A DNA stretch of 64,000 nucleotides from CBDCGS01 sp965216915 (GTDB lineage: Bacteria; Pseudomonadota; Alphaproteobacteria; UBA828): contig CBDCGS010000001.1 of the NCBI GenBank assembly GCA_965216915.1, positions 171,567 through 235,566 of the forward strand, in the 5' to 3' direction. Below, piece by piece: positions 1 to 10,063 of this stretch. The notes beneath the pieces were generated by a model. That model had not been told where the DNA came from, did no database searches, and worked only from the letters and a program-made list of their open reading frames with translations. The position numbers and the translations under genes were made by a program. Numbering within the stretch: position 1 is the stretch's first letter; each line of letters opens with the position of its first letter.

Positions 1-333
1 GCCGCGATCGCCGGCACGATGTACGGCATCGACAAGAGCTACAAGCCCTTCACCTACTTCCAGCTGCTGCTGCCGATCTTTGCCTCGGCGATCCTCGGCG
101 GCATCGGTCATCCGGTCGGTGCGATCGTCGGCGCCTTCGTGGTCGCGTTTTCCGAGGTCACGATCACCTACGCCTACAAGAAATTCCTGCGCTATCTGCT
201 GCCCGAGAGTTGGGAGCCGAGCGGGCTCATGCAGCTGCTCTCGACCGACTACAAGCTCGCAATCTCCTTCGTCATTCTCGTCGTCGTGCTGCTCGTGCGC
301 CCGACCGGGATCTTTAGGGGACGTGTGTTGTGA
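1..333 (+). CDS. livH: Branched-chain amino acid ABC transporter permease, LivH type (3' part)
   Basis: This is the last 110 codons of an inner-membrane permease; the window edge cuts off the start. The frame is open from base 1. The visible part is hydrophobic, with an Ala/Gly-rich segment (FASAILGGIGHPVGAIVGA) typical of the C-terminal half of LivH permeases, and ends in a positively charged tail. In this family LivH pairs with LivM to import branched-chain amino acids or related amides. The stop overlaps the GTG of the next gene by four bases, so the two are translationally coupled, which supports the assignment. The substrate cannot be told from the permease alone. Confidence 0.9.
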   Translation, partial: AAIAGTMYGIDKSYKPFTYFQLLLPIFASAILGGIGHPVGAIVGAFVVAFSEVTITYAYKKFLRYLLPESWEPSGLMQLLSTDYKLAISFVILVVVLLVRPTGIFRGRVL

Positions 334-1640
334 GCCCGGCGCTCCGCAACCCGCTTATGTTCGCGGCCATGGCGGCGCTTTTGATCGCGGTTGGCTTCGG
401 CCAATCCTGGTCGGTCGCCATCGCAATCCTCAACCTCTGCCTGATCTCGGCGATCATGGCGCTCGGCCTCAACATCCAATGGGGCTTCGGCGGCCTGCTC
501 AATGTGGGCGTGATGGGCTTCGCCGCACTCGGCGGCCTCGCCGGTGTGCTCGTCTCCAAGCCGCCTGTGGCGGAGGCATGGGCGGCCGGTGGCCAGGATC
601 TCGGCTTCGCATTCTTGATCCTGCTTGCGATCGCGTTTCTGCTCGTCATGCTGCGTCGCCTGATCTCGCCGGGGCCGCTGCGCATGCTCGCAACCGCGCT
701 GTTGCTGATCGCCGGCTTTTTCCTGATCCGCATCTTCTTCGACCCGGCGGTCGAGGCGATCGAGGCGGTCGACAGCGCCAAGACCGGTTATCTCGGCGGT
801 GTCGGACTTCCCATCATCCTGTCGTGGATCGTCGGCGGCCTGTTTGCGGCCGGCGCGGCCTGGCTGATCGGCAAGGTCGCGCTCGGCCTGCGCGCGGACT
901 ATTTCGCGATCGCGACCCTCGGCATCTCGGAGATCGTGATCGCGATCATCAAGAACGAGGACTGGCTGAGCCGCGGCGTGAAAAACGTCACCGGCCTGGA
1001 CCGGCCCGTCCCCTACGAGGTCGACCTGCAGGTGACCGGCTGGTTTCTCGATCTCGCGGCGTGGCTCGGCGCGAACCCAATCGAGGCCTCGAGCATCTTC
1101 GTCAAGCTCTGCTACGCGCTCCTCTTCGCCTTCGTGCTGCTCGTCATCGTTTGGCTCTCCGAGCGCGCGCTCAACTCGCCCTGGGGCCGCATGATGCGCG
1201 CGATTCGCGACAACGAGGAAGCGGCGTCAGCAATGGGCAAGGACGTCACGCGCCGCCATCTGCAAATCTTCGTGCTGGGCGCCGCGGTCATCGGCATCGC
1301 CGGTGCCATGCTCACCACGCTCGACGGCCAGTTCACGCCGGGCGCCTATCAGCCGCTGCGCTTCACGTTCCTGATTTGGGTGATGGTGATCGTCGGCGGC
1401 TCAGGCAACAACTGGGGCGCGGTGCTCGGCGGCTTCTTGGTGTGGTTCGTCTGGATCGAGGCCGAGCCGGCCGGCCATTGGGTGCTAGACACGGTCACGG
1501 CGAGCCTCTCCGACGACGATCCGCTGCGCAGCCACCTGCTCAAGGCGGCTCCCCACATGCGCCTCATCGTGATGGGGCTGATCCTGCTCGTCGTGCTGCG
1601 CTTCAGTCCGCGCGGCCTCATCCCCGAACGCAAGGGGTAG
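330..1640 (+). CDS. livM: Branched-chain amino acid ABC transporter permease, LivM type
   Basis: A 436-residue polytopic inner-membrane protein and partner of the upstream LivH. It has many hydrophobic helices and the conserved stretch around residues 285-310 (AIRDNEEAASAMGKDV) that follows the large cytoplasmic loop in LivM proteins. The C-terminal GLIPERKG is also family-typical. The start is GTG, placed by its four-base overlap with the livH stop. livG, livF and a binding protein do not follow, so if present they lie upstream of the window. The next gene is convergent, 12 bases away, and no clear terminator hairpin separates them. Confidence 0.92.
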   Translation: MSPALRNPLMFAAMAALLIAVGFGQSWSVAIAILNLCLISAIMALGLNIQWGFGGLLNVGVMGFAALGGLAGVLVSKPPVAEAWAAGGQDLGFAFLILLAIAFLLVMLRRLISPGPLRMLATALLLIAGFFLIRIFFDPAVEAIEAVDSAKTGYLGGVGLPIILSWIVGGLFAAGAAWLIGKVALGLRADYFAIATLGISEIVIAIIKNEDWLSRGVKNVTGLDRPVPYEVDLQVTGWFLDLAAWLGANPIEASSIFVKLCYALLFAFVLLVIVWLSERALNSPWGRMMRAIRDNEEAASAMGKDVTRRHLQIFVLGAAVIGIAGAMLTTLDGQFTPGAYQPLRFTFLIWVMVIVGGSGNNWGAVLGGFLVWFVWIEAEPAGHWVLDTVTASLSDDDPLRSHLLKAAPHMRLIVMGLILLVVLRFSPRGLIPERKG

Positions 1641-1652
1641 GCGCGCCCGGTC

Positions 1653-2969
1653 TCACGCGGCCCGCGTGCCGGTGAGATACCACGTGCTCATGGCGCCCCT
1701 GCCCTTGACCTCGATGGCGCCACGCCGCTCGAAGCGATGGGTCGCCGCGAGGCGGTCGCGGACGGCATCGCTCACCTGGATGTGGCCGGGGGTGCCGGCG
1801 CTCTCCATCCGGCTCGCGATGTTCACCGTGTCGCCCCAGAGGTCGTAGAGGAAGCGCTTGTCGCCGATCACGCCGGCGATCACGGGCCCCGTATGAATGC
1901 CGATGCGCATGGCGACGGGCTCGCCGTCCGCGGTCCGCATCTCGCCGGCGGCCGCCATCATGTCGAGGGCAAGCGCGGCGATCGCCTCGCAATGGTCGGG
2001 CTTCGCTTCGGGCAACCCGCCCGCCACCAGATAGGCATCGCCGATGGTCTTGATCTTCTCGACAGCGTGGCGCTCGACCAACGCGTCGAACCGCGCGAAC
2101 ACGGCGTTGAGGAGCGCGACGACCTCGGCGGGGCGATGCGTGGCGGAAAATGCCGTGAAACCGACGATGTCGGCGAAGAGCACGGTGGTCTCGGAAAAAT
2201 CGTCAGCGATCTCGCGCTCGCCCCGCTCGAGGCGCGCGGCGATGCTGCGCGGCAGGATGCGGGTCAGGAGATCGTGGTAGCGCCCGCGCGCGGCATCGAT
2301 CCGCTCGAGGTTGAAGAAGCCGACCCGGCGATAACGTTCAATCCAGTAGAGCGCGAACATGCCGATCACATTGCATGCGCCGTATTGATAGTAGAGCGTC
2401 ATCATGTCGACGACCGGCGTGCCGCGGGTCAACGTCGTCGCGACCGCGAACACGACGGTTGCGGTGACCGCCGCGAGGCATGAGAAGCCGAGGCCGAGCG
2501 GAAAGAACACCAGGACGAACAGGATCACGAGCACGAAGCCGGAGAGATAGATGTCGGGCGTGCCGCCGATGATGTTCAACGCCGCGTAGAACCCGGCAAA
2601 CCCGAGCGTGCCGATCACGCCCAATGCGGGCGCGTGACGCTTGAGCCGCGGCAAGAAGGTCAGCCCGGCCAGCGCCATTAAGAGCGCCGTCACCACGACG
2701 ACCCGCAAGACGACGCCAAGCAGAACGTTTTCGCTCAGCGCGAAGAAGTCGAGCGGGCCGACGATCAGGTTCAGCCCGGCGCCGACGAAGTAGCAAAGGC
2801 GGATCTGGCTGAGGCGGCCCGCCTCGTGGGCCGCGTCGTAGCGCGCCTGCAGGGTCCCGTCGTGAAACCGAAGCGTGAGCCAATGGATCGGGGGACGCGC
2901 CGGCTGCGAGCCAAGCGCGGCCTCCGCGGCTCGCGCCGTGGCGCTCTCGTGTGTGTGGTCACCTCGCAC
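1653..2969 (-). CDS. Membrane-anchored class III adenylate cyclase
   Basis: A 438-residue protein. Residues about 55-215 hold several hydrophobic segments (probably five or six membrane helices). Residues about 240-430 are a class III nucleotide cyclase domain. The metal-binding aspartates are in FADIVGFT and KTIGDAYL, and the transition-state Asn and Arg in WGDTVNIASRME. The base-selecting residues read Lys (EKIKTIGD) and Asp (LYDLWGD), the pair known for adenylate rather than guanylate cyclases, so the product should be cAMP. It follows the broken VOC gene on the same strand. The domain assignment is secure; the signal sensed by the membrane part is unknown. Confidence 0.93.
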   Translation of the reverse strand: MRGDHTHESATARAAEAALGSQPARPPIHWLTLRFHDGTLQARYDAAHEAGRLSQIRLCYFVGAGLNLIVGPLDFFALSENVLLGVVLRVVVVTALLMALAGLTFLPRLKRHAPALGVIGTLGFAGFYAALNIIGGTPDIYLSGFVLVILFVLVFFPLGLGFSCLAAVTATVVFAVATTLTRGTPVVDMMTLYYQYGACNVIGMFALYWIERYRRVGFFNLERIDAARGRYHDLLTRILPRSIAARLERGEREIADDFSETTVLFADIVGFTAFSATHRPAEVVALLNAVFARFDALVERHAVEKIKTIGDAYLVAGGLPEAKPDHCEAIAALALDMMAAAGEMRTADGEPVAMRIGIHTGPVIAGVIGDKRFLYDLWGDTVNIASRMESAGTPGHIQVSDAVRDRLAATHRFERRGAIEVKGRGAMSTWYLTGTRAA

Positions 2970-3008
2970 GCGCCGGAGATGACCACACGCGAGGCCCGGG
3001 CAAGTCGG

Positions 3009-3337
3009 CTAAGCCGGCAGCGCAATGAACTCGGTGCGGATGCGACCGCGAGCGCGTCATGGAGGGAGGCGAGCGCCGCGGCATCGGCGACGCGCAGCGC
3101 GACATGGTGAAGGCCGATGACGTTCTTCCGGTCGAACGGTACTGCTCGATCCGGATCGGCGGCCTGCCAGAGGGTGATCATGGTGGTGCCGTCCGAGAGG
3201 AAGCGCGCGGGATAGTCGGCCACCTCACCCACCGTCTCGAAACCGAGCGTGTCGGTGAAGAAATGGCTCGTCCGCGCGAGGTCCGGAACGGTCAGGCCGA
3301 CATGGTGGATGCCCTGTGTCAACGGTGCCTGATGCAT
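3009..3337 (-). pseudogene. VOC (glyoxalase/dioxygenase fold) protein, internally deleted and frameshifted
   Basis: The first 97 codons are a normal vicinal-oxygen-chelate protein: the opening strand GIHHVGLTVPDL, then ITLWQAADP, then GLHHVALRV. After HDALA the frame runs into low-complexity Arg-rich nonsense that would overlap the adenylate cyclase. In another frame, directly after the break, the sequence reads IRTEFIALPA followed by TAG at 3009-3011, which is a typical VOC C-terminus. About 20-30 residues between these parts are missing and the frame is lost. The divergent LysR gene suggests this was its regulated target. A sequencing error alone would not explain the missing segment. Confidence 0.7.
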
Positions 3338-3452
3338 GGGGTGTCTCCTTCGCTTGTCTGCGGTTCAACGACAGCATCAAGATCGCGCTTTCCTTCGTTA
3401 GAAATAATATCCATAATTTACATAAGATTGTTTCATCAGTAGAAATAGTGAG
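3338..3452. promoter_or_regulatory. Divergent AT-rich promoter region between VOC relic and LysR gene
   Basis: This 115-base gap separates two divergently transcribed genes. It contains the most AT-rich non-coding stretch of the first 50 kb (around 3400-3445), as expected for overlapping promoters with a LysR-type binding site. I cannot pick out a single convincing operator. The assignment rests on gene order and base composition. Confidence 0.4.
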
Positions 3453-4415
3453 ATGGACAGGCTTCGCACCATGGCAGTGTTCGCCGCGGTCGCCGACGAG
3501 GCCGGCTTCGCGGCGGCCGCACGGCGGCTCAACATGTCGGCGCCGGCGGTCACGCGCGCGGTCTCGGCGCTCGAGGCGCGCCTCGGCGCGCGGCTCCTGC
3601 ATCGCACCACCCGTACGGTGCGCCTCACCGAGGCCGGCCAGCGCTACCTGAGCGATTGTCGCCGCATCCTCGCCGAGATCGAGGAGGCGGACGCCAACGC
3701 CGCTGGGATCCACGGAACGCCAAGCGGGCGCGTGACGGTGACGGCATCGGTCCTCTTCGGCCGCATGGTGCTGGCGCCGCACCTGCTCGGGTTCCTCGCG
3801 CGACATCCGGACGTCTCGACCGAAGCGCTCTTCGTCGACCGGGTCGTCAATCTGATGGAGGAAGGGTTGGACGTCGCGGTGCGCATCGCGGAGCTGCCGG
3901 ATTCATCTCTCGTGGCGGCCCGCGTCGGCGCGGTGCGCCGCGTGCTCTGCGCCGCGCCGGACTATCTGGCCGCACGCGGAACACCGCGGAGCCCGCGCGA
4001 CCTCGACGACCACGACACCATCGATTTCGCCAACATGACGCCACACGGCGAATGGGCCTTCCGCAGCGCCGGGCGCGCCGTTGTCGTGCGGCCGCGCTCC
4101 CGGCTCCGCGTGAACAACGCCGACGTCGCGATCGGCGCCGCCTGCGCGGGCCACGGCATCACACGCCTGCTCTCGTACATGATCGCACCGGAGCTCGCGC
4201 GCGGCGACCTCACCCTCGTGCTCGACGATCACGCCCCGCCGCCGGTCCCGGTCCATGTCGTGCACAAGGAGACGGGCCACGTCTCCGCCCGCGTGCGCGC
4301 GCTCTTCGACCACCTTGTGACGAGCCTCCGCCAAGACCCGGGGATCAGGGGGCGGGAATCAGGAGAGGGGGATCGGGGTCCCGGTCGTCACGCTACGGAA
4401 GCGGGATCAGGTTGA
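3453..4415 (+). CDS. LysR-family transcriptional regulator
   Basis: A 320-residue LysR-type regulator. The N-terminal winged helix-turn-helix spans residues 1-60 (AARRLNMSAPAVTRAVSALE is the recognition region). The substrate-binding domain runs from about residue 90 to 290. The family binds near its own promoter and controls the divergent neighbour, here the broken VOC gene, so this regulator may have lost its local target. The last 25 residues are Gly/Arg-rich and overlap the 3' end of the convergent lipoprotein gene by 23 bases. That tail is unlike the family and may be recent read-through. Confidence 0.93.
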   Translation: MDRLRTMAVFAAVADEAGFAAAARRLNMSAPAVTRAVSALEARLGARLLHRTTRTVRLTEAGQRYLSDCRRILAEIEEADANAAGIHGTPSGRVTVTASVLFGRMVLAPHLLGFLARHPDVSTEALFVDRVVNLMEEGLDVAVRIAELPDSSLVAARVGAVRRVLCAAPDYLAARGTPRSPRDLDDHDTIDFANMTPHGEWAFRSAGRAVVVRPRSRLRVNNADVAIGAACAGHGITRLLSYMIAPELARGDLTLVLDDHAPPPVPVHVVHKETGHVSARVRALFDHLVTSLRQDPGIRGRESGEGDRGPGRHATEAGSG

Positions 4416-4797
4416 TGTGCACGGGCGTCTCGTAGTCGTTATCCGCACCGGTGGCCGAGTCAATCGCGCTGCTGATCCCAAAGGTCAATATGACATCGAG
4501 CGCGATCCCCGCCGCACCGGACCCGGTTTCCCACCCGCTATCGTTGATGTAGCTGGCGGTTTGATAGCCCTCTTTGTCGCAGGTGATCGTGATGTCATGT
4601 TTTGTTTTGCTCACATTCACCGAACCGGGAGTGTGGGGCACGAACCCGATCTGCTTTCCCTCTCGCATCAGGACGCACGACGCGCCAACCGGGTTTGTGT
4701 TGATCGCGATGTCTTGATCGGTGCCGCTCACGATCGTTGAACAGCCGCCAAGGGCCAAGCCGCATAGCGCCACCGCATAAAACGCGCGAAGTTTCAA
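4393..4797 (-). CDS. Putative outer-membrane lipoprotein with PEGA-like domain
   Basis: A small exported lipoprotein of 134 residues from a TTG start. The TTG at 4797 is preceded by a purine-rich GGGAGAGAG, and the signal peptide then begins at once (LKLRAFYAVALCGLAL). The longer upstream frame would bury the signal peptide. The lipobox is LGGC, with the lipidated Cys at residue 19. The body (DIAINTNPVGASCVL ... ITCDKEGYQTAS) resembles PEGA-type surface domains, followed by a Gly/Ala-rich hydrophobic stretch (GAAGIALDVILTFG). No enzymatic motif is seen. The function is unknown; the envelope location is well supported. Confidence 0.75.
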   Translation of the reverse strand: MKLRAFYAVALCGLALGGCSTIVSGTDQDIAINTNPVGASCVLMREGKQIGFVPHTPGSVNVSKTKHDITITCDKEGYQTASYINDSGWETGSGAAGIALDVILTFGISSAIDSATGADNDYETPVHINLIPLP

Positions 4798-4920
4798 CTC
4801 TCTCCCCCCCCCATTGCAACGGCCTGTCGGAGCCTTATCGTAACCGAGGCTACCCGTAAAGACTATCACATACGGATTGTGCCTTAGGTGCAGTCTAAGT
4901 CCGGGGCGCCGAGACCGCGC

Positions 4921-6120
4921 CTACGCGCTCCCGTCGAGCGCCTGCGCAAGATCGGCGATCAGGTCGTCGCCGTCCTCGATGCCGACCGAGAGCCGCACGA
5001 GATCGTCCGCCACGCCAATGCGCGCGCGCACCTCGGGTGCCACGGTCTTGTGCGTCATCACGGCGGGGATCTCGATCAGGCTTTCGACCCCGCCGAGGCT
5101 CACCGCAAGGGTGAAGAGCGCGCTGCGCGCCGCGATGCGGTGGGCCGCCTCGACGCCGCCCTTCGGGCGGAACGTCACCATGCCGCCGAAGCCCGCCATC
5201 TGACGCGCGGCGAGCGCGTGCTGTGGATGGTCGGCGAGGCCTGGATAGTTCACGGCCTCGATCGCGGGATGCGCCGCAAGCCACGCGGCGATGCGCGCGG
5301 CGTTCTCGCAGTGGCGCGCCATGCGCAGATGCAGCGTCTTGACGCCGCGGAGCACCAAGAAGCTGTCGAACGGGCTCGGCACCGCGCCGAGGGCGTATTG
5401 TAGATGGTGCACACGCTCGGCGAGCGCCTCGTCACGACCGACCACGACGACCCCGCCGATCACATCCGAATGGCCGTTGAGATACTTCGTTGCCGAATGC
5501 AGCACCAGGTCGGCGCCGAGCTCGACCGGGCGCTGGAGATAAGGCGAGGCGAAGGTGTTGTCGACCACGACGAGGATCCCGCGCGCCCGCGCGACCGCGG
5601 TGACCGCCGCGATGTCGACCAGCTTGAGCTGCGGGTTGGTCGGCGTCTCGATCCAGATCATGCGGGTATCATCGCGGACGGCGGCCTCGACCGCGCCATC
5701 GCGCGAGAGATCAGCGAACGTGACCTCGAGGCCCGCGGTGCGCGGCCTGAGCTCGCGGAACAAGCGGTGCACGCCGCCATAGAGGTCGTCCATCGCGACG
5801 ACGTGGCTGCCCTGGTCGAGTAGCTCGAGCAGCGTCGCCGCCGCGGCGAGCCCCGAGGCGAAGGCGTAGCCGGCGATGCCCCCCTCGAGCGCCGCGATGC
5901 ACGCCTCGTAAGGACCGCGGGTCGGGTTGGCGACGCGCGAATAGATGTAGCCGCGATCGGGCGCGCCGGGCTCTGCCATTGCGAAGGTCGAGCTGGCAAA
6001 GATCGGCGTCATCACCGCGCCGGTCGTCGGGTCCGGCCGCTGGCCACCGTGCACGGCGCGCGTCGCGAAACGCGGGCGGTTTGGCCGCTCAGCCATCGGC
6101 GCCGGTTGGGACCGCGGCAT
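4921..6120 (-). CDS. Trans-sulfuration PLP enzyme (cystathionine gamma-synthase/beta-lyase family)
   Basis: A 399-residue fold-type I PLP enzyme of Cys/Met metabolism. The Schiff-base lysine lies in HSATKYLNGHSDVIGG. The family signatures YSRVANPTR near the N-terminus and VDNTFASPYLQ before the lysine are present. Members make or break cystathionine or eliminate thiols; the exact reaction cannot be read from motifs. The chosen ATG at 6120 has a GAGGAG ribosome site eight bases upstream, inside the end of cutA. An alternative ATG at 6096 overlaps the cutA stop. It is the last gene of a tight GNAT-cutA-PLP run. A second family member lies at 23985-25136. Confidence 0.9.
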   Translation of the reverse strand: MPRSQPAPMAERPNRPRFATRAVHGGQRPDPTTGAVMTPIFASSTFAMAEPGAPDRGYIYSRVANPTRGPYEACIAALEGGIAGYAFASGLAAAATLLELLDQGSHVVAMDDLYGGVHRLFRELRPRTAGLEVTFADLSRDGAVEAAVRDDTRMIWIETPTNPQLKLVDIAAVTAVARARGILVVVDNTFASPYLQRPVELGADLVLHSATKYLNGHSDVIGGVVVVGRDEALAERVHHLQYALGAVPSPFDSFLVLRGVKTLHLRMARHCENAARIAAWLAAHPAIEAVNYPGLADHPQHALAARQMAGFGGMVTFRPKGGVEAAHRIAARSALFTLAVSLGGVESLIEIPAVMTHKTVAPEVRARIGVADDLVRLSVGIEDGDDLIADLAQALDGSA

Positions 6121-6433
6121 CGGCGGTCTCCTCGTCGATCCACGCGAGGTAGGCGGGATTGCCGTCGACGATCGGCACAGCGACCACGCATGGGCACTCA
6201 TAGCTGTGCTTTGCCCGAACCAGGTCGGTGAGCGGCGCGACCAGCGCGGCGCGGGTCTTCGCCATGAGGAGGGTCTCCTCGCCCTCTTCCAGCGTTTCGT
6301 CCCACCAATAGAAGGACGCGATCTGAGGCACGATGTTCACGCTCGCCGCGAGCCGGCGTTCGACCAGGGCGGCACCGAGGGCGCGCGCCTCCGCCGCCGA
6401 GGCCGCCGTCACGTAGACGATGACATGCGCCAT
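6089..6433 (-). CDS. cutA: Divalent-cation tolerance protein CutA
   Basis: A 114-residue CutA1 protein, a small trimeric cytoplasmic protein with a ferredoxin-like fold linked to copper and other divalent-metal tolerance. Recognisable segments are [34 protein letters not shown] and the C-terminal HSYECPCVVAVPI with YLAWI. Length and order match the family. It overlaps the upstream GNAT gene by 25 bases and the downstream PLP-enzyme start, so the three are probably co-transcribed. The metal role is known only from the family. Confidence 0.95.
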   Translation of the reverse strand: MAHVIVYVTAASAAEARALGAALVERRLAASVNIVPQIASFYWWDETLEEGEETLLMAKTRAALVAPLTDLVRAKHSYECPCVVAVPIVDGNPAYLAWIDEETADAAVPTGADG

Positions 6434-6924
6434 ACCGGCCCTTTCTCACCCTCCTCAAGCGGCATCCCGAGGAACATCACATCATCCTCATCCTCGGGGA
6501 TGTCTCGATAGGGCGGAATCGGCCTAAACCCCATGCGGCGGTAGAGCACACAGGCCGCGCGCCACGCCGCGAGGGTGTGGAGCACCACCTTGGTCCGGCC
6601 TTCCGCGGCGGCATCCGCCAGCGTATGCGCCACCAGCCGCCGGCCGAGGCCGGTGCTACGGGCCTCGGGCACGACATAGAGGCGCACCAGCTCGGCCGTC
6701 TCCGCGTCCAGTTCGCGAAGCCCGATGCAGCCGAGTGCCGAGCCGCCGTCCATCGCCAGGAAATAGCGCGAGGCTGCGCCCGCCCCGGCCGTCCCGATGG
6801 TCGCGAGCTCTGCCTCGAGCTCATCGCGGCAAAAGGGGACGGCCAGCGTCTCAGCATAGGCGCGGAGAAGCTGCCGGAGGTGGCCGAGGTCGCGCTCGCC
6901 GGCAACCTGGCGGATCGTGGTCAT
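6409..6924 (-). CDS. GNAT-family N-acetyltransferase
   Basis: A 171-residue acetyltransferase of the GNAT fold. The acetyl-CoA-binding signature is in the [19 protein letters not shown] segment (motif A), followed by a helix and [10 protein letters not shown] (motif B). The ATG at 6924 begins the typical first strand MTTIRQV; the longer open frame upstream lacks conserved sequence. The acceptor substrate is unknown. It heads the operon with cutA and is divergent from ispH, so the 6925-7060 gap should carry promoters for both directions. Confidence 0.88.
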   Translation of the reverse strand: MTTIRQVAGERDLGHLRQLLRAYAETLAVPFCRDELEAELATIGTAGAGAASRYFLAMDGGSALGCIGLRELDAETAELVRLYVVPEARSTGLGRRLVAHTLADAAAEGRTKVVLHTLAAWRAACVLYRRMGFRPIPPYRDIPEDEDDVMFLGMPLEEGEKGPVWRMSSST

Positions 6925-7060
6925 GCGTCCTGAAGCCCCGTTTACCTTTGGAGCGCGGCAGCTTGCCGCGCTATCGGCGCTAGGATACGTTATTGAGAGC
7001 GATTCTAGAGGATTCCGTGCGCGTTCGCCGAACGCGCCGCGATCCGGAGGGGTGGCATCC

Positions 7061-8050
7061 ATGCAAGTGATCCTCGCGGAGCCGCGCGGCTTCTGCGCAG
7101 GCGTTGAGCGCGCGATCGAGATTGTCGAACGCGCGATCGAGGTCTTCGGCCCGCCTGTCTATGTGCGGCACGAGATCGTGCATAACAAGCGCGTCGTCGA
7201 CGATTTGCGCAAGAAAGGCGCGGTCTTCGTCGAGGAAGTTGATGAAGTGCCTGAAGGCGCGGTCACGATCTTCAGCGCACACGGCGTCTCCGAGCAAGTC
7301 GAGACCGAGGCGCAGCGCCGCCAGCTTCCCGTGATCGATGCCACCTGCCCGCTGGTCGCCAAGGTCCACATCGAGGCGCAGCGCTACGAGCGCGAGGGAC
7401 GCGAGGTGATCCTCATCGGCCATGACGGGCATCCCGAGGTGGAGGGCACCAGCGGGCGCGTGAAGAACGGCGTGCATATCGTGGCCACGCCGGATGACGT
7501 GAAGCGCCTGAACGTGGCGAATCCCGAAAAGGTCGCCTACGTCACGCAGACGACGCTGAGCGTGGACGACACGCGCGACGTGATCGAGGCGCTGACCGCG
7601 CGCTTCCCGAGCATCTCCGGCCCCGACGTGAAGGACATCTGCTACGCGACGCAGAACCGCCAGGCCTCCGTGCGCAAGCTCGCCGAGGAGGTCGAGCTGA
7701 TCCTCGTGGTCGGCGCACGCAACAGCTCCAACTCCAACCGGCTCCGCGAGATCGGCGAGGAGATGGGCATCCCGACCTACCTGATCGACGATGCGCGCGA
7801 CCTCGACCCTGCCTGGTTCGATGGTGTGGAGCGCGTCGGCATCACGGCGGGCGCCTCCGCGCCCGAGGAGCTCGTCCAGGAGCTCGTCGCCCGGCTTCGC
7901 GAGATCAACGCGGTCGACATGCAAATCCAGGATGGCATCACCGAGCGTGTGCGCTTCAAGCTCCCGCCTGAGCTGATCGAGGTCGGCGGTGACGGCTGGA
8001 CGCCGCGCGGCACCGCGCGGCCGAGCGCGGGTTCAAGCCAGGCGGACTAG
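7061..8050 (+). CDS. ispH: 4-hydroxy-3-methylbut-2-enyl diphosphate reductase
   Basis: The last enzyme of the MEP isoprenoid pathway, giving IPP and DMAPP using a [4Fe-4S] cluster. All three cluster cysteines are visible: PRGFCAGV (Cys12), DATCPLV and [11 protein letters not shown]. The catalytic Glu lies in the [10 protein letters not shown] region. The ATG at 7061 is chosen because GGAGG precedes it and the protein starts directly with the family N-terminus [14 protein letters not shown]; 329 residues is normal. The tail after residue 300 is a short, variable extension. It sits 41 bases upstream of hpnH, linking precursor supply to hopanoid synthesis. Confidence 0.97.
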   Translation: MQVILAEPRGFCAGVERAIEIVERAIEVFGPPVYVRHEIVHNKRVVDDLRKKGAVFVEEVDEVPEGAVTIFSAHGVSEQVETEAQRRQLPVIDATCPLVAKVHIEAQRYEREGREVILIGHDGHPEVEGTSGRVKNGVHIVATPDDVKRLNVANPEKVAYVTQTTLSVDDTRDVIEALTARFPSISGPDVKDICYATQNRQASVRKLAEEVELILVVGARNSSNSNRLREIGEEMGIPTYLIDDARDLDPAWFDGVERVGITAGASAPEELVQELVARLREINAVDMQIQDGITERVRFKLPPELIEVGGDGWTPRGTARPSAGSSQAD

Positions 8051-8091
8051 CGCACGGCCAGGCCGGCAGCAAGAAAGAGAAAGGGCCCGCG

Positions 8092-9261
<1,170 letters not shown>

Positions 9262-10063
9262 CCGACGCATCGCGCGCATCGTATCGAGCCCAAGCGCAAT
9301 TACGTCGAAGACCTCCCACGGCCTCCCGAGAAGCGCGCCGAGCACCTCGCGGCTCGACACGTTGCCGTCGGGCAAGAGCCCGGCGAGCGCCGATTCCGGA
9401 ATGTTGCGGTTGCTCGGATCGACGATCACGCGCAGCACGGCGAACGGGATGCCCGCGCGCACGGCGGCGCGGGCGACGGCGAGGCTCTCCATATCCGCAG
9501 CCACGGCCTCGGTGCGGCCGAAGAGCATGAGCTTGTCGTCGAGCGTCATGATCGGGCGATCGACACCGAGAATGGGCGCCTCGATGGTCTCGCCCGGTAC
9601 CGCGTCGTGGATCGCCTCGCGCAACCAGGCGGCGGTTTGAATGGTGTCGGCGGGCAGCGTTGCCTCGGGTGCCGGCTGCGGCGCGTTCGGGCTGCGCGGC
9701 ACCATGGTGGCGAAGCGCTGACGCAAGCCCGGGGGACGCGGCCGCGCGATCGGTCCCTCTTGGGGCATCACCATGTCGGCGACCACCACGGCGCCCGGGC
9801 CGAGTCGCGGGTCGAGGCCCGCCGCGAGGCCGAAGCTCAGAAGCGCCTTGACGCCACGCGCCGCGAGCGCCTGCGCACCATCCCTCGCCTCGCGCACGTC
9901 GGCGCCGGTGACGACGATGGGCAGGGCATCGCCGCCCGGGAGCGTGGTGAACGCCTCTGCCTCGGCAACCAAGCCCACGACCATGCCGAGCGGCGCCTGG
10001 TCGCTCACCCCCTGGCCGCTCACCCCATGGCCTCCGTTCTCCGACGCGCGCGGCCGAGGCCGC

